A stretch of DNA of 64,000 bases from Mucilaginibacter sp. PAMB04168 (GTDB lineage: Bacteria; Bacteroidota; Bacteroidia; Sphingobacteriales; Sphingobacteriaceae). The notes beneath the pieces were generated by a model. That model saw only the letters and a program-made list of their open reading frames with translations. It was not told the DNA's origin and did not search any database. Of the stretch, positions 50,585 through 60,471 are shown piece after piece (positions within the stretch are counted from its first letter, which is position 1; each line of letters starts with the position of its first letter). Location of the stretch: NCBI RefSeq assembly GCF_039634365.2, contig NZ_CP155079.2, forward strand, positions 4,154,001 to 4,218,000. The letters are read 5' to 3'. The position numbers and the translations under genes were made by a program.

Positions 50585-52210
50585 TTATTTCTTTCCAGAC
50601 TTTAGCCAGTAACTTATACCAACTTGGAACGGACTGTACGATTGGGTATAGCCACCCATACTGTTGCGCACTTTGTAAGCAGGCAGGGCTAGGTAACGTG
50701 CATCAATGTTAAACTGCTTAATAGTGATACTCATGCCTGCTGTAAAACCTAAATTAACTTTACTGCTAACAACCGTACTTTTAAATACCGAATCAATGGT
50801 CTTGCTCCGCCGAAGCGTATCCCTGAAACCAGCAACCGTGCCTAACCTGGTTGATACACTGCTTTGCTTACCGGCAAAACTAACTACCGCGCCGGCTTTA
50901 AGGCTAATAAAGTTGTTTACTCTATACCCAAGCGTAAGCGGCAAATCAATTACCTGTAATTTTCGAGAATCGTTTATGGAGAAGGCTGATGAAGAGTCGG
51001 GCTGAAAAAAGCTGGGATGCGTGTAGCTGCCCGACAATGTTCGCGGACTGTTGTAACGCAATGCAACGCCAATAACCCAACGATTGGTTAATGCATAATT
51101 ACCGGCTACACCAACATAAAAGCCACTAATTTTACCGGCTACGTTAATCCCGGTTTCAAACCCGTAGTTAGCGGTCGGAGTAAGTATTGGTTGAATTGTT
51201 TTTTCCTTTTGAGGTTTTAACCTTTTGGATTTGGTTTTAGCTGCGGTACTTTTGTCGTTTATGGCGGTTGTTTTTAATTCCGGCTTTCCGTCAGCTATCA
51301 GCAAAGATCTATTTCCGGTAATTTTACTGTGCAGGGCTTCGTCACTAACTATTAAAAAGTCCTGACCTGCACTTTGCGAACTGCTTGAGCCGCTTCCTTT
51401 AAGGGGGTAGGACTTAAGCTCTTCATGATTTTCTTTCACACCCGTCCCAATCCTCTCAGCCCTAAATACACTTTCCTTATCTTTATAAACGCCTGTTTTT
51501 AAGACGGCTGCATTGATGCTGTTCTGCTTGTTATTAACACGCGATGAATACGGACTGCCAGATAAACGTCTTTGAGTTGCCCCTCCTGCCTGTACCGCTC
51601 TCCCAGAATTGCCCGGTTTACTATTTGGATCATAAGTGCCTTTTGATACCGGAGCCTTTGTTTTATTAAACAAACTAACCTTGTCATGCGCTTCCTTTAG
51701 GCTAACCGGTGTATGCAAGCTATTTGCTGAATTGTTCTTTGAGGTAGTTATACTTTCGTCGGCAGAATCTTGCCTGCTTTTCAAATTGTTGTAACTTGCT
51801 GGAATACTATCAATAGATTGGATATTACCGATACTACTATCGGTTTGCAATGCTCCGTTAAGAGTACTACTGTCGGTTAATAAAAGCTTGCTCTGTGCTG
51901 AATCACCCTTTGAACGGTACTCGTATTTCTTTTGCACTTTAACTACGGCCTTTTGCTTAGCCGGCGGTTTTACGGCAAACCAAGTTGCCGTGCCTATCAT
52001 GGCGGCAGCAGGCAATACATAACCGGCCATTGTGATAATTTTGGCAATAAGGGATTTTGCAGCCGGGGCAGCTGTAGTTATTGGATTTACAGGCAAATGT
52101 GCATCCAACCGTTGTTGCATAACAGTCCAGGCTGCGCCCGCATCGCTTTTAACAGGCAACTTATCCAGCTTGCTACGCCAAAGTTTACTATACCATGCTG
52201 AATTTTTCAT
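50585..52210 (-). CDS. Sigma-factor partner spanning inner and outer membrane
   Basis: Protein of 541 aa with an unusual layout. Residues about 1-50 are cytoplasmic (SKLWRSKLDKLPVKSDAGAAWTVMQQRL, anti-sigma-like), about 50-76 a transmembrane helix, about 77-340 a long Ser/Lys/Thr-rich linker without hydrophobic segments, and 341-541 a beta-barrel-like domain of about eight strands (GFYVGVAGNYAL, WVIGVALRYNS, LTLGYRV, INFDA-type last strands ending VGISYWLKS). Start overlaps the ECF sigma gene by ATGA. One polypeptide could thus link outer membrane, inner membrane and sigma factor. Confidence 0.75.
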   Translation of the reverse strand: MKNSAWYSKLWRSKLDKLPVKSDAGAAWTVMQQRLDAHLPVNPITTAAPAAKSLIAKIITMAGYVLPAAAMIGTATWFAVKPPAKQKAVVKVQKKYEYRSKGDSAQSKLLLTDSSTLNGALQTDSSIGNIQSIDSIPASYNNLKSRQDSADESITTSKNNSANSLHTPVSLKEAHDKVSLFNKTKAPVSKGTYDPNSKPGNSGRAVQAGGATQRRLSGSPYSSRVNNKQNSINAAVLKTGVYKDKESVFRAERIGTGVKENHEELKSYPLKGSGSSSSQSAGQDFLIVSDEALHSKITGNRSLLIADGKPELKTTAINDKSTAAKTKSKRLKPQKEKTIQPILTPTANYGFETGINVAGKISGFYVGVAGNYALTNRWVIGVALRYNSPRTLSGSYTHPSFFQPDSSSAFSINDSRKLQVIDLPLTLGYRVNNFISLKAGAVVSFAGKQSSVSTRLGTVAGFRDTLRRSKTIDSVFKSTVVSSKVNLGFTAGMSITIKQFNIDARYLALPAYKVRNSMGGYTQSYSPFQVGISYWLKSGKK

Positions 52211-52794
52211 GTTGCCTTATTTTGTTTTTCAGTTGGTTGGTTAACTTCACTCATTATGGGCTCCAGCAATACTCTAAGTTGCTTTTTTGCTTCAGATAAA
52301 TGCCACCTGGAGGTACTTTCACTTATATGTAGATGTTCGCTTATTTCATGGTGGGAGTATCCTTCAATCACGTAAAGGTTAAAAACAATTTGCGTGGCAG
52401 CGGGCAAAGCTCTTATTACCCGCAGCAAATCTTCAACATATAGCTTTTCTAAAACGGATGGCGCTATAAAAGCCTCTTCGCTCACATCTTCTATACTTTC
52501 AACTTCAATGAAACGTGCTTCTTTACGACCGAGATCGATACACGTGCGCACAATAATGGTACGGATCCAGGCGCCGGGATCGCCTTTACGCTCATCAAAA
52601 TCATTTATGTTTTGAAACACCTTCAGGAAACCACTATTCAATGCCTCTTGCGCCAACTCGTCTGACTTGAGGTAACGATAGCACAGCCTAAGCATGTCTG
52701 TGTAAAACAGCTTATACAAAGCCTCCTGGGCAGAGCGCTTGTTGGCCTTGCACCCCTTCATTAGCCTGGGCAATTGCTTAGTAAAAATGTTCAT
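52207..52794 (-). CDS. ECF RNA polymerase sigma factor
   Basis: Sigma-70 family ECF factor (195 aa). Region 2 spans about 18-90 (QEALYKLFYTDMLRLCYRYLKSDELAQEALNSGFLKVFQNI...GAWIRTIIVRTCID), region 4 about 125-175 (LPAATQIVFNLYVIEGYSHHEISEHLHISESTSRWHLSEAKKQL). The immediately following overlapping gene encodes its likely membrane partner. Confidence 0.92.
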   Translation of the reverse strand: MNIFTKQLPRLMKGCKANKRSAQEALYKLFYTDMLRLCYRYLKSDELAQEALNSGFLKVFQNINDFDERKGDPGAWIRTIIVRTCIDLGRKEARFIEVESIEDVSEEAFIAPSVLEKLYVEDLLRVIRALPAATQIVFNLYVIEGYSHHEISEHLHISESTSRWHLSEAKKQLRVLLEPIMSEVNQPTEKQNKAT

Positions 52795-52954
52795 TCAGAG
52801 AGTTCAGACAATAAGGAATAGCAATAGCTATTTTACTTTACGTAAGCCGGCAGTGAAATGCTGGGTAATTTATAAAATTTTTCTTACTGCATTTTTACCC
52901 AGCACTTAGGGAGTTAACAACGTAATATTATTATAACGCTCAGCACCTAAAGTT

Positions 52955-53194
52955 ATGGCAAATCGTAGCAATCTGTTCACCAACAAAAGCACCCAGCTTC
53001 AAAAGCTTAAGTTTAAAAGCAAGAACGTAGGCTTTCTGAAGTTATTAACTCTGCTTAAAATAAGGCGCAAACCGCTGCATAATGGTTTCAATAGCCGCTA
53101 CGCTGAGAAATTTCCAAATGCCGACCATTGCCAATGGAACGGAGGCCGGCTTTTAACACGCCATGAACTCGAACGGCTGCTGAATAAAAGCTAA
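52955..53194 (+). CDS. Hypothetical basic protein, 79 aa
   Basis: Small Lys/Arg-rich protein with no signal peptide. The first half is strongly basic (QKLKFKSKNVGFLKLLTLLKIRRK), the second has an FPNADHCQWNGGRLLTRHELERLL stretch with a helical end. No family recognised; it stands alone between two differently oriented units. Could bind nucleic acid by its charge, but nothing shows this. Confidence 0.5.
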   Translation: MANRSNLFTNKSTQLQKLKFKSKNVGFLKLLTLLKIRRKPLHNGFNSRYAEKFPNADHCQWNGGRLLTRHELERLLNKS

Positions 53195-53263
53195 ATCATC
53201 AAAGGAGCTTTGCTTCGCCTCAAGGAACACTGTGTTAAATAAAAACTATTCGGCAAGAAGTGT

Positions 53264-53271
53264 TAATTTTG
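53264..53271 (+). promoter_or_regulatory. -7 promoter box of pseudouridine synthase gene
   Basis: TAATTTTG matches TANNTTTG. It lies inside the longest open frame beginning at 53260, which argues that translation starts downstream, for example at TTG 53296. Confidence 0.4.
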
Positions 53272-53295
53272 CAAATTAAACTTTGTAATAAGCAC

Positions 53296-54984
53296 TTGGG
53301 CAACAACACTCATAACAGGATTTCCTACTTCTCCGATAAGTTAATCAATGATATAGCGTTACCCGAGCGGTTTACCTTTCCCTTTTTTTACGAACCGCAT
53401 CGTTTAACCAAAATTGCTGCTGCCAAATTACAGCATTATCTGGAAACGCAGACTGAGCTGGACCACAACTTTGGGTTAAACGGCAATCAGGATGGATTGG
53501 CCATTGGGAAAATGTTTGGTGTTTTGGTGGTGCAGGACACGGAAGGAAAAATAGGTTACCTGTCAGCTTTCTCCGGCAAGCTGGCCGGCTCCAATGATCA
53601 TGTTAAATTTGTGCCGCCGGTTTTTGACATGCTGGTCGAAAATAGTTTTTTTCTGAAAGAGCAGGAGATCATCAACACCATAAATACACAGGTTTCTAAA
53701 ATATGGTCAGACGGAGAATACGAGCACCTGAGGCATGACCTTAAGCAGCTTTCTGCGCAATCCGAACAGGAATTAGCTGAGTTTAAGAAACAGTTAAAAA
53801 ACAATAAAGAAATCCGCAAGAAGCTACGTGAGCAACATAAGCACACCCTGAACCAAGATGATTACGCTCAGTTTGAAGCTAACCTGATAAGGCACAGTTT
53901 GCACGATAAGCATCAGCTTAATGTTCTTACCCAAAAATGGAAGCAGCATCTGGGAGAAGTGCAGGGTAAAATAGCTCAATTTGAAGCCGGTATTGAAACT
54001 TTAAAGAATGAACGCAGGGAGCGGTCTGCTGCTTTACAGCAACAACTTTTTGAGCAATACGTATTTCTAAACAAAGACGGCGAAAGTAAAAGTTTACAAG
54101 AAATTTTTAGCACAACCATCTATGGCAAACCTCCTTCGGCAGCGGGCGAATGTGCTACGCCCAAATTATTGCAATTTGCATTTGCCAATGGATACAAACC
54201 GCTTGCCATGGCGGAGTTTTGGTGGGGAGCCGCACCAAAATCAGAGATTAAAAAGCACAAACAGTTTTACCCGGCCTGTACCGGTAAATGTAAGCCCATA
54301 TTAGGACACATGCTAAAAGGAATGCAGATTGACGAAGATCCTTTTTTGCAAAACCCTGGAGAAAGCAGCAAGCTGGAAATAATTTTCGAAGACCAATACT
54401 TTGTAGTAGTTAATAAACCGGCTGGATTACTCTCTGTTCCGGGCGTTAATATCCAGGATTCAGTTTACAGCAGACTGAAACTTACCTGGCAAACCATTGA
54501 ACCGCTTATTGTTCACCGGTTGGATATGGGCACTTCGGGGCTGTTAGTGGTCGCTAAAACGCCGGAGGCGCACAAGCATATCCAAAAGCAATTTCTTAAA
54601 CGTACCGTTAGCAAACGCTATACGGCCATACTGTCTAAAGCAATCGATCAGGCCGAAGGCGAGATAGACCTACCATTACGTGGGGACTTTTATAACCGGC
54701 CCAGGCAACTGGTTTGTTTCGAATCAGGAAAAAGAAGCGTTACCAGATGGAAATTAGTTGAAAGACAAGAAGCCACAACCAAGGTACATTTTTGGCCGCT
54801 CACCGGCAGAACGCACCAATTGCGTATGCATTCGGCCCATGAGTTGGGGCTTAATGCACCTATTGTTGGAGATGACCTTTACGGTACAAGTGCGGAGCGC
54901 TTGTACTTGCACGCCGCCTATCTTGAATTTGTACATCCCAGCACGAATGAAAAAATCAGCTTTGATGTAGCAGAAGACTTTTAA
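53296..54984 (+). CDS. RluA-family pseudouridine synthase with long N-terminal coiled coil
   Basis: Pseudouridine synthase of about 562 aa. No ATG is available; TTG at 53296 (MGNNTHNRISYF) is proposed since a promoter box occupies the earlier frame, GTG at 53260 is the alternative. The C-terminal part has the RluA motif HRLDMGTSGLLVVAK with the catalytic Asp, then KRYTAIL and GRTHQLRMH. The N-terminal 330 residues are unusual for RluA and include a charged coiled coil (LKQLSAQSEQELAEFKKQL...). Whether it targets rRNA or tRNA cannot be said. Confidence 0.88.
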   Translation: MGNNTHNRISYFSDKLINDIALPERFTFPFFYEPHRLTKIAAAKLQHYLETQTELDHNFGLNGNQDGLAIGKMFGVLVVQDTEGKIGYLSAFSGKLAGSNDHVKFVPPVFDMLVENSFFLKEQEIINTINTQVSKIWSDGEYEHLRHDLKQLSAQSEQELAEFKKQLKNNKEIRKKLREQHKHTLNQDDYAQFEANLIRHSLHDKHQLNVLTQKWKQHLGEVQGKIAQFEAGIETLKNERRERSAALQQQLFEQYVFLNKDGESKSLQEIFSTTIYGKPPSAAGECATPKLLQFAFANGYKPLAMAEFWWGAAPKSEIKKHKQFYPACTGKCKPILGHMLKGMQIDEDPFLQNPGESSKLEIIFEDQYFVVVNKPAGLLSVPGVNIQDSVYSRLKLTWQTIEPLIVHRLDMGTSGLLVVAKTPEAHKHIQKQFLKRTVSKRYTAILSKAIDQAEGEIDLPLRGDFYNRPRQLVCFESGKRSVTRWKLVERQEATTKVHFWPLTGRTHQLRMHSAHELGLNAPIVGDDLYGTSAERLYLHAAYLEFVHPSTNEKISFDVAEDF

Positions 54985-55142
54985 TGTGGTTATTAAACGC
55001 TTTACTAACCCGCTCTAATCATCTCCTTGCCGAAAGATTTCTTTGATAAATCTCGATAAAGCGCCTTTTTAAGACGTTAAATTTTTATTTAGACAATAAT
55101 TGTTTAATAAAAGAATGTATTTTTATAAAAAACTCACACTTT

Positions 55143-55730
55143 TTGCTTGTTAATGTAAATATCAATGACGACTTGAAACTTTTTGCTTTGTTAAAGCAAG
55201 GAGACGATCAAGCGTTTGAAGATATTTACAATAAATACTGGTACGATCTGTATAAAACTGCCTTTAAGCGACTTAATGATAAAGAAAAGTGCCGGGATAT
55301 AGTTCAAAACGTATTCACTGATCTTTGGAACAGGAGAAACGAATTAGAAATACTGAATTTACAAGCATACCTCCATACGGCAGCACGCTTTCAGGCACTA
55401 AAAACAATTAGTAAACTGTCAAACAAAACTATTTTTATTGAGGCTTTTAATAGCAACATCACTTCAGGATTGCAAAGCGATGAAAACCTGCTTAAAAAAG
55501 AAGCGCAAAAATTGGTTGAGCAATTCATAAAAGCTCTTCCTGCAAAACGACGAAAAATTTTCGTAATGCACTATATGGATGATCTGAGCACAGCGCATAT
55601 TGCACAGGAATTAAGCTTGTCTCAGAAAACCGTTCAAAACCAGCTTACTACCGCATCACACGCACTTCGGCTAAAACTTACCCACCTATTTAGCTATGTA
55701 ATTATCCTGGCTGTTTTGCAATACAGATAG
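55143..55730 (+). CDS. ECF sigma factor of the Sus-type locus
   Basis: ECF sigma factor (195 aa), TTG start at 55143 as no ATG is in frame nearby. Region 2 (DDQAFEDIYNKYWYDLYKTAFKRLNDKEKCRDIVQNVFTDLWNRR) and region 4 (ALPAKRRKIFVMHYMDDLSTAHIAQELSLSQKTVQNQL) are clear. With the FecR gene downstream it forms the regulatory pair that controls SusC/SusD-type uptake loci in Bacteroidota. A hydrophobic C-terminal end (FSYVIILAVLQYR) is typical of this subgroup. Confidence 0.92.
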   Translation: MLVNVNINDDLKLFALLKQGDDQAFEDIYNKYWYDLYKTAFKRLNDKEKCRDIVQNVFTDLWNRRNELEILNLQAYLHTAARFQALKTISKLSNKTIFIEAFNSNITSGLQSDENLLKKEAQKLVEQFIKALPAKRRKIFVMHYMDDLSTAHIAQELSLSQKTVQNQLTTASHALRLKLTHLFSYVIILAVLQYR

Positions 55731-55801
55731 TATTATCTTTTCGTTAAGATTTTTTTGGGACAATTCTAACTTCAGGGTACATAGTAATAAATACAATTGC
55801 T

Positions 55802-56968
55802 ATGTCCGGCTACAATTCTTATAAGGATATTCAAAAAATGATTGAAAGGTATGTGGCAGGAACAGCCACTGCTGAGGAGGCTGCATTTGTTGAATCATAC
55901 TATGCCTACCAGGATCGTAATGAAGTACCCGACATTTCGGCAGACGAAAAAGAAGCACTTCGCAAAGAAACTTTTGAAAACATATCTAATCAACTGAACG
56001 CTACACCACAAACTAAAAAACGTATCATTAACATCTATAGGTACGCAACGGTTGCTGCAGTGTTATTGGTAGCCACCACTACTGCTTATTTGTTTTTACA
56101 TCGAGCATCTCCAAGTAACAAGCTTGAGAATGTAAGTGTTAAAAAACCGCTTGACGTAATGCCGGGCTCTAACAAAGCCATACTTACCCTTGCCGATGGC
56201 TCAACCATGATACTCGACGATAAGGCAGATGGCAACTTGAAAGAGCTGCCTGGCCTCATCATTACTAAAACACGTAAAGGCGAGCTGGTATATAAGGTCT
56301 TAAGTAAACAAAGCAGTGAGCAAATTACCGCAATCAATACCGTAACTACACCTAAAGGCGGGCAATATCAGGTGGTGTTACCCGATGGTACGCGCGTTTG
56401 GCTGAATGCCGCATCCAGGCTAACCTACCCGCAATTTTTTGCTGGCAAAACACGCGAAGTTAAACTGGAAGGCGAGGGCTACTTTGAAGTATCAAAAAAT
56501 AAGGCCATGCCTTTTCATGTTTTTACTGGCAACCAGGATGTAGAAGTTACCGGTACACATTTTAACATTAACGGTTATATGGATGATGGATCGATTAATA
56601 CCACCCTGCTCGAAGGCGGCATAACGCTACACCACCATGGTCGCTCACAGAAAATTATACCCGGCGAGCAAGCAAACGTTTTAACTAAGCCATTTGCCAT
56701 AAAAGTACAGAGGGTAGATACTGAAGAAGTTGTGGCCTGGAAAAATGGATTGTTTGAGTTCAATAATGCAAGCTTGAGGCAAATCATGAGTCAGTTGGAG
56801 CGCTGGTACGATATTAAAGTAGATTATAGCAGTCTCCCTGCAAAACGCTACAATGGGATGGTACCCCGCAGTGCAAACTTATCAAGAGTACTCAAAATGC
56901 TTGAAGTTACCGGCAACATCAAATTTGAAATTCAGAACAACCGGCAGCTAAGCGTGATGGCCGAATAA
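55802..56968 (+). CDS. FecR-family anti-sigma factor
   Basis: Inner-membrane anti-sigma factor (388 aa). The cytoplasmic N-terminus (about 1-85) is followed by one transmembrane helix (YATVAAVLLVATTTAYLFL) and the periplasmic FecR domain (TTPKGGQYQVVLPDGTRVWLNAASRLTYP and GEGYFEVSKN), then a DUF4974 domain near the end (NASLRQIMSQLERWYDIKV). It is thought to receive the signal from the SusC-type transducer through its STN domain and release the sigma factor. Confidence 0.93.
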   Translation: MSGYNSYKDIQKMIERYVAGTATAEEAAFVESYYAYQDRNEVPDISADEKEALRKETFENISNQLNATPQTKKRIINIYRYATVAAVLLVATTTAYLFLHRASPSNKLENVSVKKPLDVMPGSNKAILTLADGSTMILDDKADGNLKELPGLIITKTRKGELVYKVLSKQSSEQITAINTVTTPKGGQYQVVLPDGTRVWLNAASRLTYPQFFAGKTREVKLEGEGYFEVSKNKAMPFHVFTGNQDVEVTGTHFNINGYMDDGSINTTLLEGGITLHHHGRSQKIIPGEQANVLTKPFAIKVQRVDTEEVVAWKNGLFEFNNASLRQIMSQLERWYDIKVDYSSLPAKRYNGMVPRSANLSRVLKMLEVTGNIKFEIQNNRQLSVMAE

Positions 56969-57056
56969 TCATTAACGCCCTATCTCAAAATCAATCACAC
57001 AATAAAAATCTACCCTACTCCATTAATTATCAAACCCTCTAACCCCAACGGAATGT

Positions 57057-60000
57057 ATGAAATTCTACTATGATCCATTTAAGCCCAAGGACACAAACTC
57101 CACTACTATTACCTTAAACGCTAATCACCCAAAAATTTTTAGGATGATGAAAATTACAGCGCTGCTCATGACTTTATTTTGCCTGCAGATCAGTGCAAAA
57201 ACGTTTTCTCAACGCGTTAGTTTAAACGAGCGTAATATGCCATTGGAACAGGTGTTGAAGGAAATTAAACGCCAAACAGGTATCTACTTTTTATATGACG
57301 CCGATTTGCTTCAGCAAAGATCTAAGCCGGTAAGCATTAATGTAAAAAACACGGCTATTGAAGAAGTGATGAACATTGCTTTAAAATCGCAGCCGTTTAA
57401 CTGGGAAATTTCTGAAAACACCATTCTTATTAAACCGGTTTCAGTTAAACCGGTTAACAAAGCGCAAACACAAAACATAGATGTACGCGGAAAGATAATT
57501 GATGAAAACGGACAACCGCTAATGGGTGTTACGGTAACTGCAAAAGGCACCTCTTTAGGTGCGGTTACTGATATAAATGGTAATTTTACCCTTCCAAACG
57601 TTAAGGAAGATGCTATACTGTTAATTTCTTACATAGGTTACACCTCCAAAGAAGTGAAAGCCACGGCACAGTTAGGGACGGTGAGCCTCTTGCCTTCTGT
57701 AGGCACGCTGAATGATGTGGTGGTAACCGGTTATACTAATTATTCACGTAACCAATCGGCCAATGCCGCAACGCTGGTAACGGCAGAAAAAATCAACCAG
57801 GTACCAGGTCTAACGCTCGATCAGATTTTGCAGGGACGTGTACCCGGCATGAGTGTAATTTCGTCATCAGGTCAGCCAGGTCAGAGTGCGTCTGTCGTTA
57901 TTAGGGGTATTGGAAGTGTAAACGGCTCCTCAACTCCCCTATACGTGTTAGATGGTATTCCTATAGAAGGAACGTATTTTCAAACAATCAATCCTGAGGA
58001 TATCGAATCGACAACGGTGCTTAAAGATGCCTCAGCCAAAGCATTGTACGGTTCGAGGGGATCTAATGGTGTAATTGTATTAACCACAAAAAAAGGCAAA
58101 CTGGGTAAAGTTGCTGTTCAGTACAATTCACAATATGGTATCTCGAAACTAAGCCGCCCTAACTTTATTATGATGAACACGGCAGAACGCCTGCAATTTG
58201 AAGAAGAAATTGGCGCTGCTTACAACCGCACCTTAGGCCCGGGCTGGACTTATTCGCCCAAGAATCCGGCCTATGCGGCGGGTACACCTGCCTTCAGATC
58301 ACGGGCCGATGCCATATTGGACAGTTTAAGAGGAATTAATACCGATTGGAGAGACGAGTTTTTCCAAACCGGTAAGTTTCAGGAACAACAGGTGAGCATT
58401 AGCGGGGGGAACGAAGGTTTGAGGTTTTATAACTCCTTAAATTATTACAAGCAGGAAGGCGTGGCCAAACGTACAGGACTCGATCGCTATGCTTTAAGAA
58501 GTAACCTGGACTTTAAATCAGGTAAGTTTTCGGGTAGTACCAACGTTTCTATAGGCTACTCCAACTCAAGCTTTACAGAGGGCGAAGGCGGTACAGGTGT
58601 AGGCACCTCAATGGCGTCGGTATACTATGCCCTACCTTATGAGTACCCTTATGCCCCCGATGGAACACTGATTCATCAGGGTAATAAAAGTCAATACAAT
58701 ATCCTAGATCTGCGTGAGGGTAGCCAGGGTTTAGAGCGCTTGCTTAACTCGTCTAACAAAACCGATCAGTTAAAGAGTATCATAGGCATGTCGTTTGCCT
58801 ACCAGATTTTACCTGAGCTTAAGGTTACCACCAGGGCTGGTATAGATTACCGTAACTCTACCGATCAGCTTTATATCAACCCCGATTCGTACTATGGATC
58901 GCGTAGCGTTGCTAACACACTAGGCGGCAAAGGCCGCTTTGATGAAGCAACCCGACGTAATTTTAATATCATATCCACTTCAGGTTTAACTTATTCAAAG
59001 GTCTTTAATGATGTACATAACCTCGAAGTGTCTGGCTTTTATGAGTACATCTATAATAATTACAACAGTTTTGGTTTCACCGGCTTTGGTATAGATGGGC
59101 GCTTGCCCGAAACCCCCGCTGGTATAACTAATGGCAGTGCAACATTTTTACCGAGTGTAAGCGGAAGCAAAACCAAAAGTGCTTTAGCCTCATTTATGGG
59201 AATTGCCCGTTACACTTACAATGATAAATATACCCTTACCGGAAGCTACCGCTATGACGGATCTACCAAGGTTGCCCCTGTTAATAAATGGCATGGGTTT
59301 TATTCTGTAGGTGGTAATTGGGTGGCTAAAAAGGAAAATTTCCTGAAAGATGTTGATTTAGTGAATGACCTGCGCTTTCGTGCAAGCTACGGCACTACGG
59401 CGAGCCCTTTAAATTCCGATTTTGGATACCTGGCTTCGTTCAGTGCCAATACCTCCTATGGCGGGGTGGCAGGTACGCGTCCAACATCGCCAGGAAATGC
59501 CGATTATGATTGGGAGTACGTAAATGAATTAAACGTAGGCTTTGATTTGCATTTGTTTAAATCTGACCGGGTACGTATTTCGGCCGATTATTACAATCGC
59601 ATCACCTCCAACATGTTCTTCGATCAGCCACTGTCGGCCACCTCGGGCTTTAATACATTGCCTTTAAGCTCTGGTAAAATGCGTAATCGTGGGATTGAAT
59701 TTGACGTAAGCGGCGATATCATTAAAAACCGCAGCATCACCTGGACAATTGGAGCTAATGCCGGTTACAATAAAAACACCATATTAGAACTTACACCACT
59801 TGCCGATATGCTACTGGACGGCGACACCCGCATATTTAAAGTTGGCCTGCCTTACGGAACTTATTACGCACCAGACTGGGCCGGCGTTGACCCGCAAACC
59901 GGTAATGCACAATATTACAACCTCGATGGTAGTGTTACCACCACCTATAATGCAGCTGCGCAAAACGCAACAAACTCAGGTAGCTTATATCCTGCCTTTA

Positions 60001-60461
60001 CAGGTGGCTTTAATACTAATGTTACCTGGAAAAACTTTACTTTGAGCGCCTTGTTCTCTTTTGTATCGGGTGTAAAACGCTGGAACAATGAAGATTTTTA
60101 CAACGAAAATCAACGTTATGCAACCAGTAACCAATCTATCCGAATGCTCAATGATATCTGGAAAAAGCCTGGAGACATGGCAACATTGCAACGCTTTGAT
60201 GTTCCGCGTAACTTTACTTCTAAAGACATCCAGGACGCTTCCTTTTTACGATTCAGAAACTTAAATATTGGCTACAATATCCCTCAGGCTCTTCTACAAA
60301 AAACCAAGGTTTTTAAATCGGCAAGAGTTTTTATACAAGGCGAAAACTTGTATACATGGACAAAATGGAGAGGTTTAGACCCTGAGAACAATAGCGTTTA
60401 TGGCAGATTTCAATATCCTAATACACGCACTTTTACAGCCGGTTTAAATGTTAATTTTTAA
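57057..60461 (+). CDS. SusC-type TonB-dependent transporter with STN domain
   Basis: Outer-membrane transporter (1134 aa). An N-terminal extension and signal peptide (MKITALLMTLFCLQISAKTFSQ) lead to a secretin/TonB short N-terminal (STN) domain (MPLEQVLKEIKRQTGIYFLYD), a carboxypeptidase-like domain (VRGKIIDENGQPLMGVTV), a plug (LDQILQGRVPGMSVIS, LKDASAKALYGSRGSNGVI) and a barrel ending FTAGLNVNF. The STN domain fits signalling to the FecR protein encoded just upstream. Substrate inferred from downstream enzymes: cyanophycin-derived peptides. Confidence 0.93.
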   Translation: MKFYYDPFKPKDTNSTTITLNANHPKIFRMMKITALLMTLFCLQISAKTFSQRVSLNERNMPLEQVLKEIKRQTGIYFLYDADLLQQRSKPVSINVKNTAIEEVMNIALKSQPFNWEISENTILIKPVSVKPVNKAQTQNIDVRGKIIDENGQPLMGVTVTAKGTSLGAVTDINGNFTLPNVKEDAILLISYIGYTSKEVKATAQLGTVSLLPSVGTLNDVVVTGYTNYSRNQSANAATLVTAEKINQVPGLTLDQILQGRVPGMSVISSSGQPGQSASVVIRGIGSVNGSSTPLYVLDGIPIEGTYFQTINPEDIESTTVLKDASAKALYGSRGSNGVIVLTTKKGKLGKVAVQYNSQYGISKLSRPNFIMMNTAERLQFEEEIGAAYNRTLGPGWTYSPKNPAYAAGTPAFRSRADAILDSLRGINTDWRDEFFQTGKFQEQQVSISGGNEGLRFYNSLNYYKQEGVAKRTGLDRYALRSNLDFKSGKFSGSTNVSIGYSNSSFTEGEGGTGVGTSMASVYYALPYEYPYAPDGTLIHQGNKSQYNILDLREGSQGLERLLNSSNKTDQLKSIIGMSFAYQILPELKVTTRAGIDYRNSTDQLYINPDSYYGSRSVANTLGGKGRFDEATRRNFNIISTSGLTYSKVFNDVHNLEVSGFYEYIYNNYNSFGFTGFGIDGRLPETPAGITNGSATFLPSVSGSKTKSALASFMGIARYTYNDKYTLTGSYRYDGSTKVAPVNKWHGFYSVGGNWVAKKENFLKDVDLVNDLRFRASYGTTASPLNSDFGYLASFSANTSYGGVAGTRPTSPGNADYDWEYVNELNVGFDLHLFKSDRVRISADYYNRITSNMFFDQPLSATSGFNTLPLSSGKMRNRGIEFDVSGDIIKNRSITWTIGANAGYNKNTILELTPLADMLLDGDTRIFKVGLPYGTYYAPDWAGVDPQTGNAQYYNLDGSVTTTYNAAAQNATNSGSLYPAFTGGFNTNVTWKNFTLSALFSFVSGVKRWNNEDFYNENQRYATSNQSIRMLNDIWKKPGDMATLQRFDVPRNFTSKDIQDASFLRFRNLNIGYNIPQALLQKTKVFKSARVFIQGENLYTWTKWRGLDPENNSVYGRFQYPNTRTFTAGLNVNF

Positions 60462-60471
60462 TACTACAACG

